Below are positions 31,664 through 41,357 of a stretch of DNA of 64,000 nt, in pieces. Source of the DNA: Symsagittifera roscoffensis. Its lineage: Eukaryota > Xenacoelomorpha > Acoela > Convolutidae. The notes under the pieces were generated by a model that ran no database searches, was not told where the DNA came from, and saw nothing but the letters and a program-made list of their open reading frames with translations. The stretch covers positions 65,710,471 through 65,774,470 of the forward strand of contig NC_087063.1 of NCBI RefSeq assembly GCF_963678635.1. Direction: 5' to 3'. Position 1 is the first letter of the stretch, and every line of letters begins with the position of its first letter. A program made the translations under genes and the position numbers.

Positions 31664-34600
31664 TTGATCGAAAATTGTTTACTGAACACTGAATCAGAAG
31701 AGACAGAGAGAAATTACACGACACGACAAGAAGAATCAACACGAAAAGAAATGGGTGACACTAACGAACTCATGGAATTCCTCTCAGCGAGTCTAGGAGC
31801 GACTCTAGACGAGATCTATCAGCGGCTGATCGATTGTGATTTTACACGAGAAGACCCGGGGTTGGCGATGTTTGTGGTCGCACTCCTCAATGCACTGGGA
31901 AGAGAGGGTCGAGGGAATCGCCCTACAGAAGTCGTGTTGATGTTGGCCTTCGGTGAGTCCGGGACCGCCGAGAGAGGCCGAAACCGATTGATGAGATGGA
32001 GGCGCGGAGAGATGTCTGGCCACGACCTGGCTCGTGAGCCAGGACTAGGTGAGCAAAGGGACCACCGGCTAGGTGAGATGCCCTTGCCCGTCCAACCTGC
32101 GCAGCCACTCATTGGAGCGAAGAGACAACGTGATGGGCCAGGCCCGTCACACTCTGTCGACTCTCCAACAGCTGCTCCTCCCCTAAAGAGAGTGAGAGTG
32201 AGCGAGATAGAGATCCAGACGTCGGAGACGATTGAGACACTGGAGAAGAAGGAGAGAGATCAGAGTGAGCTGTGTGCCAAACTTCAGGAGTACAGGGCCA
32301 TAGCTCGGGAGAGAGACGAATGGAAAAAGAAATTTGAAGATCTGCAGGTGGCCTACAAGGAGGATGAGATAAAGCACCTGAAGGAGCTGTATATGGCGAA
32401 GGTGAGCCAAGTGTCACCGGAAATCCTGGCGAGCATGAGGTCCTCGGAGGGATCTAACGACACACGCCCCAGGACAACCGCGCAGGAGCTGTGCGCATCG
32501 AGAGGACCTGAGGTTCTGGATTTGCGTGCATCAAAGGGGCCCGAGGCTCCTCAGCAGACACGACCGTCTGCTTCGAGTCAGAGGTTTACGATACCAGACC
32601 CTTCTGACACCTATCTAGCTCCTCAATTTCAGGAATCATTTAACCAAGTGGCCAGAGCCGCGATGGATGAGATCAACAGAGGCACTGAGCGGACACTGGC
32701 TAGGATCGTTCCTTCCCAGCGTCGTGATCATTCATCAAATAGCTCGGAACGAGCAACCCGCACGATAGCGTGTTCTGCGCCTGGTGGAGTCTTTGAGAAG
32801 TCTCGCGTGGTAGACATCAGGAAGAATCTGATGGCACGTCATCAGTTCACGCAAGTGCCAGCCGAGCATCCTCGAGCCTGCCTGAATGACATGAGCTGGA
32901 ACCCCGCCACGAACGACCAAGTAATTCGCCCAGGGAGTCGCCATTTGATCATTGGAGACAGTTTGGTGAGAGATCTGAATGAGATCTTCGTCTATGGTCA
33001 TACTACCATTCTGTCCTTTGGAGGAGCCTCAGTGGCTCAAGTCATCAAAATGATGGAGTTCCAGAGCGAGGATCATTTGGATACATTAATAATAATGCTG
33101 GGGACCAATGACGTCTCGAGAGCCCCCGTGACTCCGGAGAACAAGTGGGAACCTCTATTGGTGTGTCTCTTGAACGAATTGAAAGAAAAGTACAGACCCA
33201 AGCTCGTGATCTTGTGTACGATACCACCAAATCCTTTGGTGGGCACTATAGCTGCAGATTTCATGAATGGCAACGTGACGCGGTGGAATGAAATGACCCG
33301 CAGTCTGGTGAGAAACAACCCTGGCGAGTTGCGACTCCTGGATCTCGAAAATATGCTGCGCATGACTGACCACATCGCGCTCACTAAAGATGGAGTGCAC
33401 TTCAATACCCAACGAGGGAGGCATTGGATTAATGATGTGTTTCAGACGCAATTGAGGGAAGCGGAGCAAGAGTCGAGGGCGACCGGTTCTTTGGCTCGGG
33501 CCAATTCGACCGGAGGGAGTAGAATAAGGGCAACCGTGCCCGAATCCCTCGCCAACCGTCTAGGGCCCTTGGCAACGGAGACGGTTGGAGCCGCAACCGT
33601 CGCTCCGAGCTCGAACGTGAGAGACAGGCTAGGGACTGCTCCTCCTCCCAGGCCGCAATCGATTGGAAGCCGACTCGGCAGATCGGTGGAACAGAACAAC
33701 AGGAATAACTCCCAGACCGCGTCTAGGAGGAACGATTCGCCTGCCACGACAAATCCTGCTTCGACAGCAGGACCGTCTACAAGTACCGTGCCAGCGGAGG
33801 GGATCGAATCAGGCAGCAGGCTGCTTTGGAATAGATCAGATCCTAGTCATTGGGGTCAGTATAAGACGGACATGTCGGCGAAGTTGAATATGAATACCTT
33901 GACGTGTCGGGAGGATGCGATGAGAATGACTGGCGGTGAAAGTCCCACAGTGTCGCGACTTTATCGGATACCGGGTGTGGATTGGCTGCTAGCAGAGCAG
34001 GAGAAATTCAGCTCCTCGACCTCACTCCGACATGTAGACCTGGATGGATTACCTCATGACAATACCTTTGGACCTTTAAACACCCGGTCGCTCACCGACG
34101 TTCGAGATAGGACCCGGGAAAGGACACCACCTGTGCGCAAGGGCAAGTTCCAGACGGAGAACAAGCCCAATAACAAACATCACAAGATGTACAGACAATT
34201 CGCTAAACCACCCGGTCAGACGCCGGGCGAGTATTCGAGGGATTACCCCCGAACTACAACAGTGGTTGGAGACGATAAGAGATACGGGAACCTGAAGGCC
34301 CCAATAGGCGATGGCCTTTTTGCAGCTTATGACCCCTTGGACATGAAGGCTGCCAAATATCTGGTTGTGGCCGGCTCCGATTATCTCTACACGCCCCGTT
34401 CTCTATTCTGGCCCGATGTGATTTTCTTAACGGCGCCTAAACTGGACTGGGGACAGGCGATAGGCATGATGATAAGTGTACGGAGAGTGGTCAGCATGGA
34501 GCCGCAGGTAATAGTAGTTGCAGGCTCAAATGATCATCTACAAAGCAGGGGCTTGTTGTCACGTCTGACGGATGGATCGATCCCGAGTAACGAAGTTATA

Positions 34601-37600
34601 GGGGAGGCGATAATGACACTGCTCTCGGCGATGACCGAGGTAGAGGCAGCAGCAAGACAACGTTTCACCATGAATGTGGTGAAGGTGATCTTCGTATTGT
34701 CACCAGGCTACGCTGCGTTGCCTGAACCCCTTCAATTTGTGTACACAATGGTCACGACGATAGCAGAGGGGATATTTAACGTGATAATTCCTGCCCCAAA
34801 CAGAGTGGTGGACCCGGACAATTACTATCCGTCCCGATCTGAGCTTCCCGCCGTTTGGGCTGACATCTCGAATGCCATACAGGGGCTCAGAGATTGTAGC
34901 ACAACTAGGTTGGTGCTAGATGAAGTTCTGGGGTTGGAGCTGTCCAACTTTGCAAGATTATTGAAGCCAAGACCAGGGGTAGATGACGATCATCTATTAG
35001 TACAACAGGTGGCTGATGATCTCTGGTTCAGACAGATGGATCAGGCAGAGAATGAGCAGGGAAGGATGATCAGAAAGAACATGACGTCAGCAGAGGAGGA
35101 CCTCATGGCAATGGCTTTGCGTACGAAGCCACACAACAATATATGGTTGTACCTGTCACCGAGGCTGTGCACCTTGGGTGAGGACGCGTTTGAACATGCG
35201 CCGGCAATAATTAAAGAGATACATGTGTATCTGAAGAATCTACTTAATGCCCGGGAGTTGGCTGGAGGCAAGATGCTGAAACTGATGCAAGACGTAAACA
35301 CGATGTCGCTGGATAAGTTCCAAGCTGACGTGCTGGCCACAAAGGCACAGTACGAACGATCAGATGCTATCTTGGGTGGAATGGGAGTGGGATGGACGCC
35401 ATCTTTCCTATCGACGTGCTATCCGAGGGCATCTAGGAACCTGATCGCGAGTTTCGTCAAAGACATCAGGAAGTTGTCGATTGGCCTGGTGCTAGCCTTA
35501 TACGTGACATTTGGTCATGAAAACTTTGTGAAAGGACCGGCAAACCTCTTTACCCAAGCATTGGCCGATTTAAGATTGGATGGACTCCTGACTCTGATTG
35601 CCATGACCTATGGTCGACTGGGAGACTTGCTTGTGCTATTGCGTTACCCTGAACAACTACAGGGACCCAGTCGTGAGTTCAATGCACAGTTGGAAACTGC
35701 CTCGCTCAAGAAGATGAAAGACTGGAGGACTCTCCTACTTCAATACCTCTTGCAACAAAACAGAAGCGTCACAGGAGAGGACAAAGTGGCGACGAACGCA
35801 AGCGAATGTAAGCAGTATTGTGGCATGCCCTTACTAACAGACTTAGCTGTTATGATGCGGATTGATCCGTTGGCTCTGGTCCACGGACTGAGGGAATTCG
35901 TCACAGTGGTGTATGGACCGGTGATGTCCTTTGCGTTCCCGGATGTGCAAGTTAAAGCGTACAGGAATTCAGTGTTGTACGTCAACCTGGTCTCAGTAGT
36001 GGATTGTTCCGTGCTGAATTGGGTAGAGCAGAGTGAACTGAGAAAGCTGGCTAGCGATGATAGGCTATTCGGAAGAATAGCAGAGCCAGGTTGGGTGTTG
36101 ATGGACTTCAACAACCACTTCAAATGCCGAATGGGCCGTGAGGATCTTTCCCACATCCAGTTTAACCCAAAACTCTGGAATTTGAGACCAGTGGTGAAAG
36201 ATACAGGAGAGGCTGTGGTAGTACCTCAATTGCCGGGAGCCTATGCCCATGCGAAAGAGAATCAACAAACATGGCTTCCTGGGTCCAGGCCGCTGCCGGA
36301 CCAATGCCATCGATATCCACCGATAAGGAGGATGTTGTTGGGAGTCACATCTCCCATCACTGCCCCTCGTATTGGAGCAGCTCGTGACGCGGAGAAGAGA
36401 ATGCTGAAGTGGAGTGGAGGGATGGAGCCGCGCTTCATCAGCTGGAACGCTGCCGCTGCGCATACGTTTGACTTCTCATTCCCCGATGCCTGGAGCAGGA
36501 AAAAGATCAAGGCACTACCCTCCAGGAGACCAGAGGTCTCGGCTGAAACGTGGAACGAAGTATATTCTTCAGCGGATGACTTATCGAGACTGAAGTGGTC
36601 AGGAGAAGCGAAAGTGGTGATGCTGGAGGTGGCAAGTGAGAGCAGAGGTGGCTCATACATAACGATAGAGGACCTGGCCCCACATGGCGAGGAGTTGGTA
36701 GAGTTCCTGGTCGATGATGAATTGTTTTATCATGCAGGAGACATGGCCGTACCGGCTCGGCCGGATTCGGGCACAGACGCGCGACAAGGACCCTCGGGAC
36801 CTAGGCCGAAACCTGATGCGGACGACGATGAATTGATGGATCAGGACGATAACGATGACGGGACCGGAAGTAAGACGGAGAAACCGGGAGAGACCGATCT
36901 AGGAGCGTTGGAAAGGGACTTGCTAGAGTACCGGTTCAGTGAAGACGACGATGGGGAAGTCGATGGGAGTTTATTGCTAATGGCACCATCGTCCTTCATG
37001 TCTCCTACAAAGGAGGCGTCGGCCGATCTATCTCCGATAGACCCAATAAGCCAGGCTAGAGAGTGCCGAAGCAGGGACCCACAGAAACTGCTTTATGAAT
37101 CGCCAAGGAGGAGGAAAATCGAAGAGTCTATGAAGATATCGTTCCTCAGCACATTACCAGAAGAAGAATGGGAAAGATATCAAATGGAGTTGGAGGGCAA
37201 GACAGGAGCAATCTGGAGCCGAGTAAACTTCATGGAGAAATCTTGGGACGTGATAAGGCGATATGGGACGCAGTCCATAATGAAGGTGGGATTGAACCAA
37301 CCCATCATGCGTGAGGTCCTGGAAAAAATAGTGAGCTCCATGGAGTCGGATGTTCTGACCGAGTCAGTAACAGAAGACAGTGCCGATGATCAGCATGTTG
37401 CAAAGAAATTACCTGTCAGACGAGCCAGGAAAGGGCTGAAGCGACTAAAAGGGAAGACAGGAAGTCGAGCCATGAACCCGAGAGTGGTGAAGTCAAGAGC
37501 CAACGCAGTGGTGACCTCTTTAACGAGCGCAGGTCGTTCAGGCGAGAGCGGGCAGGGAGATAGTACAACACTGACAGGGGGAGAAAAAGAGAATCTGATA

Positions 37601-37969
37601 CCCCCTATGCTCTTGGCAGGTCTGACCGTAACCGCCACAAGGTCGAAGAAGACGGCGCGAACCCTGGCAGACACTAAGTTAGAAATGGAAGTAATCAGTC
37701 AATGTGGATCTGGAGGACTTGAAGATTATAGGCCCTCGCGAATCAACATGGCCAAGTTGAAACTGGAAGGACAACTCGACGTGGTCGAGTACAGTCGAAT
37801 AACTGTGCCGGAATCGGTCCATATGGGAGATCCGGCAGGGGGTTATGTGGAGATGTTGAAAGCGAGGAACTCCGCGAGAGGGCACCTGATGGCTTGGAGC
37901 GAGAAGAGAGCCATGCAAGAATATTTGAAGGGGCTTACGGAGAACTCTAACTCCAATCGAAGAGAGTAA
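31664..37969 (+). CDS. E1 third ORF: SGNH hydrolase domain plus degenerate SGNH-like domain
   Basis: 2101 aa from the first Met, or 2072 from the ATG at 31751 (MGDTNELMEFL). Numbering is from the first Met. Residues about 185-250 form a charged coiled coil. A complete SGNH/GDSL hydrolase domain spans about 425-590: block I IIGDSLVRDL with Ser433, block II FGGASVAQ, block III LGTNDVS with Asn482, and block V DGVHFN with Asp576 and His579. About 895-1090 is a second similarly organised region, VVAGSDYLY then VVAGSNDHLQSRG, lacking the nucleophile serine order, so it is likely inactive. An uncharacterised, mostly helical region follows (about 1125-1600), then an acidic stretch (about 36750-36940) and a basic C-terminus. 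SGNH domains are known in CR1-type LINE ORF1 proteins, which supports a nucleic-acid or membrane accessory role, but the substrate is unknown. No signal peptide or membrane segment is seen. Confidence 0.85.
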   Translation: MIENCLLNTESEETERNYTTRQEESTRKEMGDTNELMEFLSASLGATLDEIYQRLIDCDFTREDPGLAMFVVALLNALGREGRGNRPTEVVLMLAFGESGTAERGRNRLMRWRRGEMSGHDLAREPGLGEQRDHRLGEMPLPVQPAQPLIGAKRQRDGPGPSHSVDSPTAAPPLKRVRVSEIEIQTSETIETLEKKERDQSELCAKLQEYRAIARERDEWKKKFEDLQVAYKEDEIKHLKELYMAKVSQVSPEILASMRSSEGSNDTRPRTTAQELCASRGPEVLDLRASKGPEAPQQTRPSASSQRFTIPDPSDTYLAPQFQESFNQVARAAMDEINRGTERTLARIVPSQRRDHSSNSSERATRTIACSAPGGVFEKSRVVDIRKNLMARHQFTQVPAEHPRACLNDMSWNPATNDQVIRPGSRHLIIGDSLVRDLNEIFVYGHTTILSFGGASVAQVIKMMEFQSEDHLDTLIIMLGTNDVSRAPVTPENKWEPLLVCLLNELKEKYRPKLVILCTIPPNPLVGTIAADFMNGNVTRWNEMTRSLVRNNPGELRLLDLENMLRMTDHIALTKDGVHFNTQRGRHWINDVFQTQLREAEQESRATGSLARANSTGGSRIRATVPESLANRLGPLATETVGAATVAPSSNVRDRLGTAPPPRPQSIGSRLGRSVEQNNRNNSQTASRRNDSPATTNPASTAGPSTSTVPAEGIESGSRLLWNRSDPSHWGQYKTDMSAKLNMNTLTCREDAMRMTGGESPTVSRLYRIPGVDWLLAEQEKFSSSTSLRHVDLDGLPHDNTFGPLNTRSLTDVRDRTRERTPPVRKGKFQTENKPNNKHHKMYRQFAKPPGQTPGEYSRDYPRTTTVVGDDKRYGNLKAPIGDGLFAAYDPLDMKAAKYLVVAGSDYLYTPRSLFWPDVIFLTAPKLDWGQAIGMMISVRRVVSMEPQVIVVAGSNDHLQSRGLLSRLTDGSIPSNEVIGEAIMTLLSAMTEVEAAARQRFTMNVVKVIFVLSPGYAALPEPLQFVYTMVTTIAEGIFNVIIPAPNRVVDPDNYYPSRSELPAVWADISNAIQGLRDCSTTRLVLDEVLGLELSNFARLLKPRPGVDDDHLLVQQVADDLWFRQMDQAENEQGRMIRKNMTSAEEDLMAMALRTKPHNNIWLYLSPRLCTLGEDAFEHAPAIIKEIHVYLKNLLNARELAGGKMLKLMQDVNTMSLDKFQADVLATKAQYERSDAILGGMGVGWTPSFLSTCYPRASRNLIASFVKDIRKLSIGLVLALYVTFGHENFVKGPANLFTQALADLRLDGLLTLIAMTYGRLGDLLVLLRYPEQLQGPSREFNAQLETASLKKMKDWRTLLLQYLLQQNRSVTGEDKVATNASECKQYCGMPLLTDLAVMMRIDPLALVHGLREFVTVVYGPVMSFAFPDVQVKAYRNSVLYVNLVSVVDCSVLNWVEQSELRKLASDDRLFGRIAEPGWVLMDFNNHFKCRMGREDLSHIQFNPKLWNLRPVVKDTGEAVVVPQLPGAYAHAKENQQTWLPGSRPLPDQCHRYPPIRRMLLGVTSPITAPRIGAARDAEKRMLKWSGGMEPRFISWNAAAAHTFDFSFPDAWSRKKIKALPSRRPEVSAETWNEVYSSADDLSRLKWSGEAKVVMLEVASESRGGSYITIEDLAPHGEELVEFLVDDELFYHAGDMAVPARPDSGTDARQGPSGPRPKPDADDDELMDQDDNDDGTGSKTEKPGETDLGALERDLLEYRFSEDDDGEVDGSLLLMAPSSFMSPTKEASADLSPIDPISQARECRSRDPQKLLYESPRRRKIEESMKISFLSTLPEEEWERYQMELEGKTGAIWSRVNFMEKSWDVIRRYGTQSIMKVGLNQPIMREVLEKIVSSMESDVLTESVTEDSADDQHVAKKLPVRRARKGLKRLKGKTGSRAMNPRVVKSRANAVVTSLTSAGRSGESGQGDSTTLTGGEKENLIPPMLLAGLTVTATRSKKTARTLADTKLEMEVISQCGSGGLEDYRPSRINMAKLKLEGQLDVVEYSRITVPESVHMGDPAGGYVEMLKARNSARGHLMAWSEKRAMQEYLKGLTENSNSNRRE

Positions 37970-37982
37970 TGGCACAGTAATG
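37967..37982 (+). promoter_or_regulatory. Double TAATG stop-restart junction
   Basis: The stop of the third ORF overlaps an ATG as TAATG (37967-37971). That ATG starts a three-codon frame (Met-Ala-Gln) whose own stop again forms TAATG (37978-37982), and this second ATG opens the fourth ORF. UAAUG coupling is a known termination-reinitiation signal in some retrotransposons and viruses. E2 instead reads straight through here. Confidence 0.5.
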
Positions 37983-40607
37983 TCATCAGAAGCGAACGAA
38001 ATTGGATTGGAAAAACTGCTAGAGATTTCTTGGAGGGCGGCCCTCCAGAAATACTTCGATGAGACGATGAATGCACCTGCGACGGTAGCAGCATACCTGG
38101 CTCATCCTTGCGTGAGAACTGATCTGCAAGTACGACTGGCTTGGTGCTTGATGGGCATCAAAAAGGCGGAGTATGAAGCCAGTAATGACTCGAAATCACG
38201 AGAACAGGAGCTAGAGTTAATGGAAGCTCTACGAGCATTGATTTCGAAAGACGATTCAGCGATAGCATGGGCTAAGCGTAAGGATGCCCTTTGCTTTGTC
38301 AGGTTCGTGGTGGATCGCATCCCCACTCCTGTGTTGGGAGAATGTATAAAGATCATTCGGCAAAAGGGAGTTGATTGCGAAAGGAACTTCCTTAGGGCAC
38401 TCCTAGAGCTATATCAGGACATGCCATTGACCGTGCCAAGCAAGGAGTCGAATGATATGGAAAGCTATCGCAAGTTGGAAGAGGTGAGAAGATACTCCAA
38501 CAAAGAATTGAGAGTGAGCAGAGACTTGATTGAAGCGGCCAGAGGACAAAAGGAGTTTGCAACACTAGGGAAACTGAAGTCGTTCCAATACGTGTCTGGT
38601 ATACCAGGGATGGCGTATAATCCCTTCGTGAACGAAGAAGCCAGGGAAGCATACTTCGACTACGAGCAAGTCACAGTGCTCAACTTCTGGGTTGAACGGA
38701 TTAAGGAAATTGGAATGTTGATGGTGGAACAACCCAAGCTTGGAATTATTTTGGAAGAACGAGTAGTCGAGCCCTCGATTCCCGAGCTAAAAGGGCAAGT
38801 GAGTTTTGATTGTGGTTCTTGGGACGGTCCCTTGAAAACCAGTCTAGTAGTGATGTGGGAACTCATGAAACCTTCCTGGTGTCCCCATCCTAACGCAGGC
38901 ATGACCGCGGATATCATGTTAGACCGGGATGATGATGCGAGTCTACATGATCTGGCCATGATACAACTCCTGCTGGCCATGAGATTGACGAAGAAGAAGA
39001 GCAACCCGTCCACGGAGCTGTCCGAGGAAGGTACATCGAGTAATTGGTTGAAGCAAGGCACATGCTTGGCTCAACACAGTGGGATGGAAGGACATGTTTG
39101 TAACCTGGGACACTGCCTGATTACGCTAAGCGAGCAGCATCGACAACTGGCACGATTGTACGGAAGATTGAGCATGTCAGATAAGGGTGCCATGGAGTTG
39201 GTCGCAGACTGCCATGGGGTGACGGACGTAAACCTGATCACAGCCTTGGGATTTTGCAGCATGACGAGTTCGATAGAATCGCTCGAGCGCTTGGAGCGTG
39301 CCCATGAGCTAGTGACGTCCCTCAGCGTGGAAATATTCCCTGGAGCATTACAGACAGAACAAAAGATTGGAGGCTGGCGAGAAGCCCTAGAGAATGAAAT
39401 GAATCTGAAGGATAGTGAAGCCTATCACAGACCTACTGGTTCAAAATATATGGTGGGTTCAAGCTCAGCGCCGTATTGTAATAGCAAGTATCCTACGCAC
39501 ATGGTGGTGATGGATGCGAGGACGCAACAAGTGTTGGTTGACCAACTTTTCTCTGTGCCAAAGTGCGTGAGGTTGGCCAGAATGTCAGAGAGGTCATATG
39601 ACTTGTTGGCAAAGATCTTTCGGGCAGTCCCGAAGAGATCCGAAGGCGAGTTGCAAGACGTTGTGGGCGAAGAGTTCATGAGACTGAACGAAGGAAATGT
39701 GAGTGAGTTTGAGAAACAGAAAGCGAGTGGAGCGTTACCTACTGAATTCCCCACTATAGAAGAGAAAGACGACCTACATAGAATTCTGATGGAAGTGGAA
39801 CCGTTGCTGGGAGCCTCAGGGTATCGGACCCGAAGGAACATAGTGAGAACCCATGGGGAGTATCCTTGCCACTGCTTGGCGCAGACGTTGTGGTACCCTA
39901 AACGCGGGAATCTGATCCTAGTCTGGGACGTGGAGGAGTTGTACTCCACGGGGTTGCCCGATCAGAATCAACAAGTGTCAATCGTGGTGGTTAGCGCCAT
40001 GCTAGCAGTGAGATGGTTAGAGGCTAACGCGGACACAAGTGAGCAGGAGACGGCCGTGCCGACTCCTGAACAGTTGAGCAACGTTAAAATGAGTCGTGAG
40101 TTGGATCTTTTCAGAACCACCTGCAAGGTTCTGAGAATACCTAAAGCCATTGAAAGAATATGGTCAAGGCAAAGATTGATGCCTTGGTTCCGTGCAGTGA
40201 TGACATCTTGGATGTATGAACGCGCGAAGCGTCACATGTCAAGGAATACGGAAGCCTATCAATCTTTCCAGCTAGATATAGGACCAGGAGCCTATAAACG
40301 AGCATTCTTGACGCACAGAAACGCGGTCACCACAGCGGTGAAGCGGGTAGCTGGAACGCCTTGTGTTACTGAAGATGAGAAGAAAGAGGTCTTAAGAGCT
40401 GACCTAGAAGGAAACGTGAGCCTATGTCTTCACAACAGCTTTTGCAGGAACCGGGAGCAGAAGGTGAATGTGGACTTGCTACCTTGTTGCAAACCGAGGC
40501 TGTTGGAACAGGAGGGTTGGGGCACGGCCCGCAACTCTCTGGACATGTTAGAGAAAGTTCTGGAAGACAGTGACGCTGAACATCAGGATGGAGAAGTGAT
40601 GGAGTGA
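37980..40607 (+). CDS. E1 fourth ORF, 875 aa, unknown function
   Basis: I do not recognise this protein. It is largely alpha-helical in character. It has a cysteine/histidine group at residues about 360-390 (CLAQHSGMEGHVCNLGHC, conserved in E2 as CLAEVCGLECHVCGGLDC) and a C-terminal cysteine cluster (CLHNSFCRNRE then LLPCCKPR), both of which could bind zinc. Blocks such as VSGIPGMAYNPF, WYPKRGNLILVWD, RKRLMP-like RQRLMPWFRA and HRNAVTTAVKR are conserved with E2 despite wide divergence elsewhere, so the protein was under selection. There is no signal peptide, furin site or hydrophobic anchor, so an envelope role is not supported. Confidence 0.8.
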   Translation: MSSEANEIGLEKLLEISWRAALQKYFDETMNAPATVAAYLAHPCVRTDLQVRLAWCLMGIKKAEYEASNDSKSREQELELMEALRALISKDDSAIAWAKRKDALCFVRFVVDRIPTPVLGECIKIIRQKGVDCERNFLRALLELYQDMPLTVPSKESNDMESYRKLEEVRRYSNKELRVSRDLIEAARGQKEFATLGKLKSFQYVSGIPGMAYNPFVNEEAREAYFDYEQVTVLNFWVERIKEIGMLMVEQPKLGIILEERVVEPSIPELKGQVSFDCGSWDGPLKTSLVVMWELMKPSWCPHPNAGMTADIMLDRDDDASLHDLAMIQLLLAMRLTKKKSNPSTELSEEGTSSNWLKQGTCLAQHSGMEGHVCNLGHCLITLSEQHRQLARLYGRLSMSDKGAMELVADCHGVTDVNLITALGFCSMTSSIESLERLERAHELVTSLSVEIFPGALQTEQKIGGWREALENEMNLKDSEAYHRPTGSKYMVGSSSAPYCNSKYPTHMVVMDARTQQVLVDQLFSVPKCVRLARMSERSYDLLAKIFRAVPKRSEGELQDVVGEEFMRLNEGNVSEFEKQKASGALPTEFPTIEEKDDLHRILMEVEPLLGASGYRTRRNIVRTHGEYPCHCLAQTLWYPKRGNLILVWDVEELYSTGLPDQNQQVSIVVVSAMLAVRWLEANADTSEQETAVPTPEQLSNVKMSRELDLFRTTCKVLRIPKAIERIWSRQRLMPWFRAVMTSWMYERAKRHMSRNTEAYQSFQLDIGPGAYKRAFLTHRNAVTTAVKRVAGTPCVTEDEKKEVLRADLEGNVSLCLHNSFCRNREQKVNVDLLPCCKPRLLEQEGWGTARNSLDMLEKVLEDSDAEHQDGEVME

Positions 40608-41343
40608 AGATGACCAAAGGAGAGAGGAGAAGGAGAGAAAAACTTGATTGTCTTTGTGTGTAAAAACTTGAACAAATCAACCAAGTTTTGATTATTGAAC
40701 TTGTGAAACTTTTTGTTTTGATTTAGTTTGGTCAGACCAAACTTTGAAAATTGTTGCAATTGTTAAAATTGTTGAAATTGTTGATTTTAGTTACTACTAT
40801 CTATGTATGTATATAAGGAACATAGGTGAGTATATTTACCTATTTATTCACGACTGAAGTTTTTAACCTGTGTAAGACACAAATTCACTGTGTGGCGACA
40901 TGGTAAGTTTGAGTAAACTCGCTCGAGAAGGGTGGGTAACTCAATAACTTTCCTAGCCACAGAGTTTCTTAGTTTTAATATGGAAAGGACCGCATAAATG
41001 ACTGATTATACTTGGTGAGTGAAGTAAAGTTAATTTTAACGGGTGCGTGGCCGTGCCACGTCCCACTTTTTAATCACAAAGAGCGAAAAGAAGTTGTATA
41101 ACAAGACGACGTAAGTAGTCAGAAAAGAAATTTTATCTAGGACACTCCTCATGGTGCAAATTTTGTGAAAATGTTGAAAGGCAGTGAGATGTAGTACGAT
41201 GCCATTTGTGAACACGTAGTGAGTTGAAGTGGAGTAGATAAATTTCATTTTCTTATGCGATTTGTAAGATTGGTTACAGAAAACTGGATACCTACTTGAC
41301 GATAACCCGGTGTTGTGCGATCAATAGGGACATTGATGGAGAC
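40608..41343 (+). other. E1 3' untranslated region with a block conserved in E2
   Basis: Mostly T-rich, with GTTGAAATTGTTG-type short repeats near 40750. The stretch 40860-40985 is conserved with E2 63720-63850, including TGTGGCGACATGG and CCACAGAGTTTCTTAGTTTTAATAT, and can pair TGTGG with CCACA. A small TGTGT/ACACA hairpin (about 40871-40883) precedes it. The next 350 nt show nothing recognisable. Confidence 0.6.
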
Positions 41344-41357
41344 TTGTCCGGGGAGTA
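41344..41357 (+). promoter_or_regulatory. E1 polypurine tract region abutting the 3' LTR
   Basis: TTGTCCGGGGAGTA directly precedes the 3' LTR. The GGGGAG core is the only purine run at the expected position for plus-strand priming, though shorter than a typical polypurine tract. The same 13-mer occurs inside pol. Confidence 0.65.

Noticed and set aside
31664-40607. Third or fourth ORF as an envelope gene
   Set aside because: No signal peptide, cleavage site, fusion peptide or membrane anchor is visible. The SGNH motifs explain part of the third ORF.
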